Part shown: piece after piece, positions 1 through 8,389 of the stretch
Position numbering within the stretch: position 1 is the stretch's first letter
Layout of the letters: each line of letters starts with the position of its first letter
Origin: Nemertoderma westbladi
Taxonomy: Eukaryota; Xenacoelomorpha; Nemertodermatida; Nemertodermatidae
DNA length: 55,807 nt
Direction of reading: 5' to 3'
NCBI GenBank assembly: GCA_032718475.1
Contig: JAUCBJ010006673.1
Coordinates: 1-55,807, forward strand
Translations under genes and position numbers: made by a program
The notes under the pieces: model-generated
What the model saw: only the letters and a program-made list of their open reading frames with translations
Databases searched by the model: none
Told to the model about the DNA's origin: nothing

Positions 1-629
1 TACATAACTGTAAATAGTTATCTCGCACTCAGACTATACTGTGGTGTGAATTAAAATAACTTCATGTCTGTTTAGGGTCGAATAGGCCTACATTTATAGT
101 AAGTATACTGATGTGGGGCGAGCCACGATGCAGTGATTAGATATTTCTTACTCTAAACGGTAATAAATCGTGTATTAAATACATTTTTACTATAATAAAT
201 AATTAGTCGATATAGGCCCGACAATATCTTTAAAATGTGATTCGTTTTATTTACAGTGAAAGTGAAACAATAAGAGGTAAAGCATTTAGAAACCAAACCA
301 CAACATGTCGACTCACATTTAACTAAATGAAATACGAATTATTAAACTTCAGCTTAGCAGATTTAGCTTCAAGACCACAGTGGAATCCTGCTTTTTTCAT
401 TTTTCTTAGAATCCTAACAAAACTGTTTGAATTTGAAACCCACTGTAGCCCATACTGCAGTTTGGCCTCCTGACTTTTTACTCGCGCTTTCAATCTGTTG
501 CTCCAAGCGTTGAAACTGTGTTGGGGGCTTGATTTATTTTCGTTATTTGTTGATACTGGGGAAGAGCTAACGTTCCCATCTCTACTATAGGCCAATCTCA
601 CCGAAATAAGTAATTTTTACAAATTTCCG
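1..629. other. AT-rich flank, no gene recognised
   Basis: No exon, RNA gene or conserved protein was recognised here. A GTGGGGCGAGCCACG motif near 111-125 resembles the left terminus of the MITE at 757-1355 and is probably a decayed fragment of the same family. A 92-codon minus-strand open frame at 323-601 has no domain I can name and no repeat or codon signal favouring coding. Confidence 0.5.
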
Positions 630-695
630 GGGGAAATCGACGCAGATAACAGCTGATCACTCTCAAAAATGAAACTGCCAATCAAGCAAGCCGTC
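630..695 (+). repeat. Dispersed repeat fragment (copy 1)
   Basis: The stretch containing GGGAAATCGACGCAGATAAC followed by AGCTGATCACTCTC and a GAAACTG motif recurs in diverged form near 1515-1575 and 6970-7045. This marks a dispersed non-coding repeat family. The 60-codon open frame starting at 669 lies over this repeat and the MITE end and is not a gene. Confidence 0.45.
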
Positions 696-756
696 GTTTT
701 CCATTTCTGTTTAGTTCTCGCCATTGGCATTGTTACTTCATTCTGGCACTGGCTCT

Positions 757-1355
757 GTGGGGCGAGACACGTAGTCGGCGAGCCTTGGCATACGGTTCAT
801 ATAGGGCAAATGGGGCATGTCCGTCTGTCTGTCTGTCCGTCCGTCTGGTAAATGTTTGAACGCGAATATCTCGGCATTGCTGGTTCGGAATTGAACCAAA
901 CTTAGTAGGTAAGTAGTAGAGAGAAAGTTTGTAAAGTTTGGTGAAAAATCATGCAGTCTGACGTCAGCTACGACAGATTATGTGGTTTTTAGAAAATGTT
1001 AAATTTCTCGAGAAGGCCTCATTTTCCTGAGCTGAAATTTTGGTGGCCGGTAGAGAATCATGAAGTATATCTTTTACGAAATTGAAAAGTTAAGACATTT
1101 AATTGGGGATCCGCTAGAGACTCAGAAGTAATGACATAGGCCTACCGGTACGGTACTGCTATACAGTGCTGCACTGGTAAGTACGAAATTGCAGAATAAC
1201 AATTTGACACCACCTAGCGGATTAACATATGATTGTATGTAACGAATGAATACATTTATAGCATGGGATATGGGGTCCAAACTAGACATGCCCCATTTGC
1301 TCTATATGAACCGTATGCCAAGGCTTGCCGACTACGTGCTGCGCGAAGTCCCCAC
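757..1355. mobile_element. MITE-like element with ~65-70 bp terminal inverted repeats
   Basis: The left arm (757-822) and the reverse complement of the right arm (about 1285-1355) match almost exactly over the inner ~55 bases, including ACGTAGTCGGC, CCTTGGCATACGG and GGGGCATGTC. The outermost bases differ by a short insertion. The interior is non-coding and starts with a CTGT/CCGT-rich run, as in many invertebrate MITEs. No clear target-site duplication was found. Fragments of the same terminus lie near 111, 39868-39900 and inside the foldback element near 51033. It is probably a non-autonomous DNA transposon of unknown superfamily. Confidence 0.6.
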
Positions 1356-1514
1356 GAACGTGTTTGTCTTTGCACGATAACTTCTATATATTTTTATTAA
1401 ATTGTGTAAAAGTAGGCCTACCGTTCCCTTTTGCAGCGATACGGCCTATTAAATAAATAACTTAAATTGACTTCTGGAACAATTTCAAAGTTCATCCCTC
1501 TCCATGGGTAAATA

Positions 1515-1760
1515 GTCACAAATAACAGCTGATTACTCCCAACAAATGAAACTGTTACCTGTACTATTGACTTACGTTTATTGTTTTGGTTATAATTTTG
1601 TCTAAATTATTAACAATTTGCTGCAGTAGGCTTAACTGCAGTTAGTTTCATAAATTAATAATTATTAAATGTTCAGAATCACGAAAATTGACATAACGTA
1701 AAAAAATTACAAACATCATTGTATGAAAAGGATGCCTTCTTATAGCTTCTAGATGCCATG
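1515..1760 (+). repeat. Dispersed repeat (copy 2)
   Basis: Two blocks, one around CAAATAACAGCTGATTAC and one around TTGACATAACGT ending in CATCATTG, both reappear in the same order near 6985-7045 and 7638-7672. The intervening sequence is diverged and AT-rich. The copies look like remnants of an old non-autonomous element. A TTTATTGTTTTGGTT motif near 1578 is shared with the repeat flanking the LINE at 40.6-43.2 kb. Confidence 0.45.
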
Positions 1761-3113
1761 TCAACTTTTCAGATTTGTTGTTAAAGTGTTTTTCATATCG
1801 CTTAGCTGTTGTGAAAGATCGCATATATCCAATAATCAATAAAGGAAATGTATAGGAAGCAATACTACTAATCTTCATCATTTTATTACACACCAATAAA
1901 TTCCGATGGATATCGCAGAGAGATATACCGAATTCTGGGAAAATCCGAATATGGGATGAAAGGATATTCTGTAATTCACGGAGGATACAACAATCATTGT
2001 AAACGAAAGGGAATTTTCAAATAAAATATTCAAAATTAAATTACTTGCATTGGACAGGAAACCATCATACATGAAATTAAAGATACAAAACAGGAATCAA
2101 ATATTAATGATATTAGGGGGATTGGCTTAGAGACATAAAAAAGTGAAATTGTGACAAACATTGTGACAACAATTTTTATTCTAATTCTTTGTGTACAGTA
2201 GGTTATATACATGAAAAAATGCCATGGTCCAAAAAATCTGACCATATTACTTGAATCTGACACTGACCATGAATATTTTCATGTTTATTTTTTTAGCAAC
2301 ATGGGTTTTACATAGCAACAAGGTAACTTTAGTGAGACTATCGATTGACTGAAACATGCACTTTTACATAGTTTCCTATTATTTTCCAGAGCAACGGAAA
2401 TGTGACTATTTATTTAATCAGTTGTATTATCATTTAGCTGGTAAAGTATAGGGAGTCTATTTACAAAACTTCTCGACTAAACGAGGGAATTTAACCCAAC
2501 CCATCAGATTACGACTTCAAAAACCCTTGTTCCCAAAAAATGTACTTGTTATATCGAAACGTATTGTCGTTTATAAACTAAAACAAATAAATAAATTACA
2601 CATTAAATGAATAGCGAAATCCCTATTGTTATGAGTAACTAAACTATCGTTTTTACTTAGTTGCTATGGTAATAAAAAAAATCGAAATATGCCATTAAAT
2701 TCTATTTCTTAATATCCAATATATTAATCTGCTATAAATTTTTAATTGACATATCTACTCTTAGAGCTGTTACTATGACAATTTTGCTATGTTTAAGAAC
2801 CTCTAAAAAACGAGTGCAACCGTTTGGTGAAGTCTACCCAAATTTTTTAATGTTCCTAGTCCTAATCCATCTCCACTTCTAGGTAACCTAGACAACCTAG
2901 TCCACCACCTCCTAGTCCACTACCACCAACACCAACACCTATAATACAGTAGTCCACTGCTACCTAGTCCGCTAGTCTACATCACCAACTCCAGTTACTA
3001 TCCACCGAACACCAAAAGTCTACGGTGGCTAATTTAGGCCAATAAATGTTGTAATTTGATATGAAACGCAGCAACATGCAGCCACATTAGTTTGCCACAT
3101 TTATTTCCTACAG
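1761..3113. other. Intergenic AT-rich sequence, no gene seen
   Basis: I see no conserved coding sequence, no structured RNA and no strong repeat. Short open frames on the minus strand (1648-2263) are low-complexity, AT-driven and overlap each other. Around 2860-3020 there is an imperfect run of CCTAGTCCAC-like words, probably a decayed simple repeat. Confidence 0.5.
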
Positions 3114-3228
3114 TACTTTAATTTGAAACTTTTTCTATTTCCTACTTTAGTTTGAATCTTTTTCTATTTGATTCGCTATTGTTTGAAACTTTTTCTTTTT
3201 TCGACTTTAGTTTGAAACTTTTTCATCT
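3114..3228 (+). repeat. Imperfect ~32-bp tandem repeat
   Basis: About four imperfect copies of a unit containing TTTAGTTTGAAACTTTTTCT follow one another, with variable spacers such as ATTTCCTAC and ATTTGATTCGC. It is AT-rich and non-coding. Confidence 0.6.
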
Positions 3229-3318
3229 CCAACAAAAAATGGAAACTAAATTGGCTTGAATCAGCCACCTTAAAAGATCACATTTCCGGCAAAGCAATTT
3301 CTTCACTCATATCGCTGA

Positions 3319-3891
3319 GTGGAAATGGTGGAAATAAAAACCTATTTTTATTCTAAAAGTAGGATCTACAGACCCCTGGGATATAAAGAAAGACCCTTGG
3401 GATATACTGATATACCCCTGGGATATAAAGAAAGACCCTTGGGATATACTGATATACCCCTGGGATATAAAGAAAGACCCTTGGGATATACTGATATACC
3501 CCTGGGATATAAAGAAAGACCCTTGGGATATACTGATATACCCCTGGGATATAAAGAAAGACCCCTGGGATATAAAGAAAGACCCTTGGGATATACTGAT
3601 ATACCCCTGGGATATAAAGAAAGACCCTTGGGATATACTGATATACCCCTGGGATATAAAGAAAGACCCTTGGGATATACTGATATACCCCTGGGATATA
3701 AAGAAAGACCCTTGGGATATACTGATATACCCCTGGGATATAAAGAAAGACCCTTGGGATATACTGATATACCCCTGGGATATAAAGAAAGAACCTTGGG
3801 ATATACTGATATACCCCTGGGTTATAAAGAAAGAACCTTGGGATATACTGATATACCCCTGGGTTATAAAGACCTGAGCCCTATTAATTAA
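3319..3891 (+). CDS. Putative ORF: 190-aa heptad-repeat protein (may be non-coding minisatellite)
   Basis: The frame opens at an ATG with a purine at -3 and G at +4, then reads 18 unique residues, then about 24 heptads alternating PLGYKER and PLGYTDI, and ends at a TAA. An AATAAA lies at 3921-3926, close after the stop. The repeat unit is a multiple of three, so a stop-free frame can persist by chance. Most substitutions seen (for example RPLGY to RTLGY) do not break the frame. There is no signal peptide or membrane segment. I recognise no family. If translated, the product would be a Tyr/Pro/Gly-rich low-complexity repeat protein. Confidence 0.25.
   Translation: MEMVEIKTYFYSKSRIYRPLGYKERPLGYTDIPLGYKERPLGYTDIPLGYKERPLGYTDIPLGYKERPLGYTDIPLGYKERPLGYKERPLGYTDIPLGYKERPLGYTDIPLGYKERPLGYTDIPLGYKERPLGYTDIPLGYKERPLGYTDIPLGYKERTLGYTDIPLGYKERTLGYTDIPLGYKDLSPIN
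3373..3872 (+). repeat. 42-bp minisatellite built of two 21-bp half-units
   Basis: The unit is a pair of related 21-mers, CCCCTGGGATATAAAGAAAGA and a partner containing CCCTTGGGATATACTGATAT, repeated about 12 times. One extra KER-type half-unit at about 3541-3580 breaks the strict alternation. The last two copies carry shared substitutions (ACC for CCC, GGGTTATAAAG), which suggests stepwise expansion at the 3' edge. Confidence 0.9.
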
Positions 3892-6130
3892 TTAATCTTT
3901 ATTATAAGGATTAATATTGTAATAAATTTTTCTAAAGCAAAATTTATTGTTTATGTGAATAAAAATTTATTGGCCTAAATCAGCTGTTGTAGTAATTTGT
4001 ATTTCAGGTATTTGTAATGAGTAAAGCTATCAGCTCAGGTTCTCAATTCAGCAATTGTTACAGGCTGACAGTGCAGGACCAGTAACTGCAGTACAACAGT
4101 ACAGCAGTACCGGTCCGCGGTCCGGTATTAATTCTGTAATTGTGTAAACCATGAAATTTAATCGGTTTCAGGTCCTGGCAGCCAGTTTGCAGTTAGGTCT
4201 TTATATAAACACAGAAACGGTACCGGTAGGCCAACTAACTCAGTACAGCAGTAACTGCTGAACCGAACCTCGAACCTGTGACTGTGAAGAGTGAAGTGAA
4301 CTGTAACAAAAAACATACAACTAATCAGATGACGTCAAACAACCCGCAAAGAATTGTTTTCTGCCGAAAAATTCATGATTTACGCTGCGCCGATCGTCCA
4401 ACATTCAGTTCTGATCAACAACTTAAGATCAGGTGTGTTATAATTAAACTGATTAACATTAACAGATTAAACATAGTACAGTACAGTAGTGCTGTAGTGG
4501 TGGCAGCCGCAGCCTGACAGCAGCAGCCTGGCAGCACCCCATTCATTACTGTGTACTGCATTAGGTAGTGGAATTATATGATCCCAGTCCCAGTACTCGG
4601 TACAGACAGGAGGACAGACAGACACAACTCGTGTCAGTCGTGTGGACTGTATGACATCTGACAATCCAATCCAATGGCATATACTGACAGACTGATATAG
4701 CTCTGACTGCGCACTCTGCTAGCTGGCTAGTGACTAATACAGTGATAAGGGATAGGAGACCAGACCGCAGACCCTCCTAATCCAGTAATCTGCCAGTCTG
4801 CTAATCCTGAAATCACTTAAACTGAAGTCACTCGACGTCCCCGGACGAGAGTCAGAGAGTTAGGAATATTGTAGAATAGAAAGGTAAATTTAAAACCAGT
4901 TTACAGGTTTAGCAGATACATTTCAGGATTAGCAGATTATGAGCCCTGGCAGCCTGGGGTTGGCTGGTTGGGGTATTTATTAGTCACTGGTCTGCTTTCT
5001 GCTAGTAAGTAGTACCTCTGACTGTCCGAAGTTCGTCGTACTGTAGTATCTTCCAACATAACCGACCACTTCCACCAGACTAAACAGCTAAACGCAACAC
5101 AAACACACTAACGCTTAATTAATTTCATAAATTGACTGAGGTGATAAATCTATGCAAAAGTACGGCATAAAGTACCGTATAGTTGTAATTATATAATGGA
5201 AGATTCGCTATCGCTAAATACAAAACATATAAGATTAAACGCAAACACACATCGGGCTTAATACCGTAATTATAGATAACGTTAAGCAAACTAATCAAAC
5301 TGTTGGGTAATTCATACTAATCCACTGAACAATTGTACCGCCCATTCTGCCATTGATAATATAATTTGCATTGCATTTCCCATTCCATCTACACACCTAG
5401 GTCCTAGGTAGACTCATTCATATGTTCCGCTCTCAATGTCACGATGTACTTTTATTTTCTTCGAAATTTGAAATTGTTTAATTTATCTATGTACTATTCT
5501 ATCATGTATCATTTCGTTTACGTTTACACACCGGTGTCTAGTTGTACCGGTACGATATTACCGTAACTAATATTTCCCCGTTAGGAAGTGGTTCTTGTAG
5601 GTACACGTTGTGTTCTCGTACAAAGACATGAATGCAACCGATATAGTACCGGTACCTTCTTTAGCTTTGAGCTTTATCTTTAGCTTTGATAATTCACTTT
5701 GTTTGTCATTAAATTATGTTAAATTTGTTTAATAAAATAAAATTACGTACTCCACAGCTCCAGGCTTGAGGTGTTAATATATATCATTTCATTATATTGC
5801 TCTATTATATTTTCTTATAACTGTATGTAAAGTAAAGTAGCACATTCAGTGTGATGATCTGAGTGGTTAGGTATACGAGCGGCCGTAGTGAGGAAGAGGA
5901 GCAGAAAAATGTAAAGTACATCGCCTAAAGTACGTATTTAGTTTTATTCAAACTTACACGACACGACTGCTGATGAAAAACCTCCAGATGGAGCTACCCC
6001 CACCCCTCCCCTACTTTTGATGAAATCAAAATCCTATCAGTCCACCTGTCTCAAAACAACAAAATTACAAAACGAACCGTCAAAAGATTACACTAAGAAA
6101 GGATCTTAAACATTGCCTTCTATCCTCCTC
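3892..6130. other. Region upstream of KIDINS220-like gene; no exon recognised
   Basis: The sequence is AT-rich with runs of CAGTACAGTA/ACCGGTACCGG words (about 4080-4250, 4470-4560, 5520-5660). It should contain the promoter and any 5' untranslated exon of the downstream gene, but I find no convincing TATA/Inr arrangement. The pyrimidine-rich CCTTCTATCCTCCTCCCTTAAG ends in AG at 6136-6137 and could be the acceptor for a first coding exon, implying an upstream non-coding exon here. A gap-free gene model cannot be drawn from sequence alone. Confidence 0.4.
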
Positions 6131-6190
6131 CCTTAAGTGGGTATTACAGAATACAGGGTAATTCAGTATAGTAGGCCTTGTTCGCGCGGT

Positions 6191-6343
6191 ATGACTTCCT
6201 GCAATCGCTTCCTTAAATTTTTTCGCACAGGAGATTATGACTCAGCATTACGACTGGTAGCCAATCGGAGTTGCTCAATAGATGAACGAAGTGAGAATAA
6301 CACAACGCCGTTGATGGTGGCTTGTTGGCTTGGACAACTGAAG
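6191..6343 (+). CDS. KIDINS220-like: KIDINS220/ARMS-like, coding exon 1 (first ankyrin segment)
   Basis: This exon encodes the first 51 residues. They include SIDERSENNTTPLMVACWLG, which lines up with the DERNECGQTPLMIAA start of the vertebrate KIDINS220 ankyrin domain. The ATG at 6191 is chosen because the product then begins at the same distance from the first ankyrin repeat as in the family; the frame is open upstream to about 6137, possibly a 5' exon boundary. It ends CTGAAG|GTCAGC, phase 0, and joins to ATTGTAAAC of exon 2 to read GQLK-IVNALL, a normal ankyrin helix. The family is a neuronal-type membrane scaffold for neurotrophin and ephrin receptors in vertebrates. Function here is inferred. 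Confidence 0.8.
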
Positions 6344-6984
6344 GTCAGCCTCTATACTATATAATCTGCTGGTCTCTGTTTATACGATTATATCTCTAGA
6401 ATCGTCTAACGTAGGAAACTGCAACAGTTACGCAAGCAATACCAACGATTTGGTGAAGTTTCCTGTATTTCTATTTTATTAAATTTATATAATAATATAG
6501 AGGCTTCAAACATATATAAAATGGTTTTGTTTGGGGTGGTGATTAAATATGGGACGGATTTTATCACTATTTTTCATCCTATATTGATGCCATTTAATTG
6601 AACAAATATAACTTATGGTAGACATTATTGGGTAATCTTATTATTTAAGTCATTTTTAATGCTTTTTTAAGTGGCCTTTCTACCTTCGAGCAATAAATTT
6701 GTTAAATTCTTTAAAGTAGACAACAGCGTAAGTTTTCTAGCTCTATTTCTCGGATGTGTTTCACAGCGACAGATATGGGTGTAGCCAGGCGGATCTCTGC
6801 GTTGCATTCTTAAATAGTAGCTAAATGAGTAGCTTTAGGAATACTGCGGGGGTGGAGAGTATTATAGTACTGGGGGACCGGACTTGAAATAAGTCGTCAG
6901 ACTTTGTGCGTAATCGGTAATCCCAGGCCCAAATCCCGAAGAAAATTTACTTTTAATTTTTTTTATACCGCTCTAAGGGAAAAT

Positions 6985-7700
6985 CAACGCAAATAACAAC
7001 TGATTACAACAAAAAATATAGCTGTAACCTGTTCTATTTACTTTAATAGATAATTTAACATTAAGACGAGATATTAATTCGCTGAGAAGGGATTTGCGTC
7101 CAATTAAGTTCTATAAAAGCAACAATATTCCTTCTAGAATAATAATTTTTAATAAAAGAAATGACAAACATACTTTCGTACAAATCATACATCATTAAAA
7201 TGAATGGCATTGAAACAATTTCAATTACCGTATTCCAAAATGTATTATTTCCATTTATATTAATGATTGCAGCTTATCCAGTTTGCAGTGAAGGGACTAG
7301 CTACTGTATGTAAATAATTGTTTAACGTGTAGTGTAATCCATTATGGCGAAACGTCCAATAGAAGACACTGAAATAACCAAAGAAAATGGCGACAGTGTT
7401 CAGGAAAACTGAACGGACACTGACAGTGAATAAGTTTGCTTCAGTCGACTGTCGATTAATGATTTATCACATCCATGCAGGAGATAAACTTCCAATAAAC
7501 TTTAATTAATTTTAAATGTATAATTAATACTGTGTACCTTACCTGAAAATATGTTTCACTTATATTCGATATAGTACATGATTAAAATGTATAAATGAGT
7601 ATCCATAAAATCCTTTCTTCACATACCGAACGGTGATAAGTTGACATAATGTAACAAAATTACATACATCATTGCTTGGAAAGGTTAAGTACTAATTTAA
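6985..7700 (+). repeat. Dispersed repeat (copy 3)
   Basis: AAATAACAACTGATTAC near 6990 and TTGACATAATGTAACAAAAT near 7641 match the two blocks of the copy at 1515-1760 in order and orientation, at roughly 80-85% by eye. Extra sequence lies between the blocks. Confidence 0.4.
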
Positions 7701-7926
7701 GAAATAATTTAGCGTATTACTTCTGAAAAAACCGTAGAACATTTTTTTCAATATTCTCTCGACCCTTTATTAACCTCGCTCACGCTCTTTAAATAAAATA
7801 CCTCGAGAATAGTGAACGAAATGTTCTACAATTTTTTCCCAAGTAATAAATAATTACTTGTCCCCAAAAGCAGACATTAATATTTATTAATAAATTAAAA
7901 GTTCCCGAGATGGAATTTGCGCCAAG

Positions 7927-7948
7927 CCCCCCCCCCCCCCCCCCCCCC
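7927..7948. repeat. Poly-C tract, 22 bp
   Basis: Twenty-two consecutive C residues on the + strand in intron 1. The length may be unstable or imprecise in the assembly. The glycine run in the minus-strand frame over it is an artefact. Confidence 0.95.
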
Positions 7949-8232
7949 TTCCTAGCTATCATTACTGAGATATAGCAAGTAATGTGCGACAGATCAGTGT
8001 AAATCTTATTCCTCACATTGAATCTACAGCTAAATTATTAAATATATGTTTCACTACAACAACTATACACATATTGTTTGAATCATGGTATCTTTGTCAT
8101 CAATTTATAAGTTAATCTACTCACAAAAAACTTTTCTCACATTTTTTGCCACTAATCGTCCCCACTAAGTAACGACCGATTGATTAAATATTTATTTTAT
8201 TAATAATGTTGAGTTAATATTTATCGCTTTAG

Positions 8233-8383
8233 ATTGTAAACGCTTTGTTGCTAAGAAACGCTTCGGTAAATTCCCAAGACAACGATGGTTGGACTCCTTT
8301 ACACTTCGCTGCCAAGGCAGGTCATCGTGATATTGTCGATGTTTTAGTGAACGAGGGAGCTGATATAGACCGTAAAGATATAG
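8233..8383 (+). CDS. KIDINS220-like: KIDINS220-like, coding exon 2 (ankyrin repeats); founder of the 41-bp array
   Basis: The exon is 151 bp, phase 0 in and phase 1 out. It encodes IVNALLLRNASVNSQDNDGW, then TPLHFAAKAGHRDIVDVL, then VNEGADIDRKDI plus one base. These are canonical ankyrin repeats that match vertebrate KIDINS220 (DNWTALISASKEGHVHIVEELL...HRDMGGWTA). The acceptor is CGCTTTAG|ATT. The authentic donor is GATATAG|GTTAGTG at 8384. The joined reading KDIG-GWTAITWAA with exon 3 is exactly the expected DxGGWTA motif, so this donor is well supported. The last ~38 bp, from AGTGAACGAGGG to GATATAG, is the sequence amplified in the following 31-kb array. Confidence 0.88.
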
Positions 8384-8389
8384 GTTAGT
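8384..8389 (+). promoter_or_regulatory. Authentic exon-2 5' splice site (GTTAGT)
   Basis: GTTAGT differs from the GTAAGT consensus at +3 (T instead of A), so it is expected to pair less well with U1 snRNA than the GTAAGT donors 41, 82, 123... bp downstream. Reading on past this site gives GGT-TAG, an immediate in-frame stop, so only this donor gives an intact protein. Confidence 0.8.

Larger units (their letters stand above)
6344..8232 (+). other. KIDINS220-like intron 1
   Basis: The intron is about 1.9 kb, runs from GTCAGC to TTTATCGCTTTAG, and is AT-rich. It contains a diverged copy of the dispersed repeat (about 6985-7700) and a run of 22 C at 7927-7948. No other gene was seen. Confidence 0.75.

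Noticed and set aside
323-601. 92-codon minus-strand ORF
   Set aside because: No recognisable domain, AT-rich surroundings, single short frame; cannot be supported as a gene.
4278-4664. Short overlapping frames on both strands
   Set aside because: They overlap each other on simple CAG/TAC-rich sequence with no domain.
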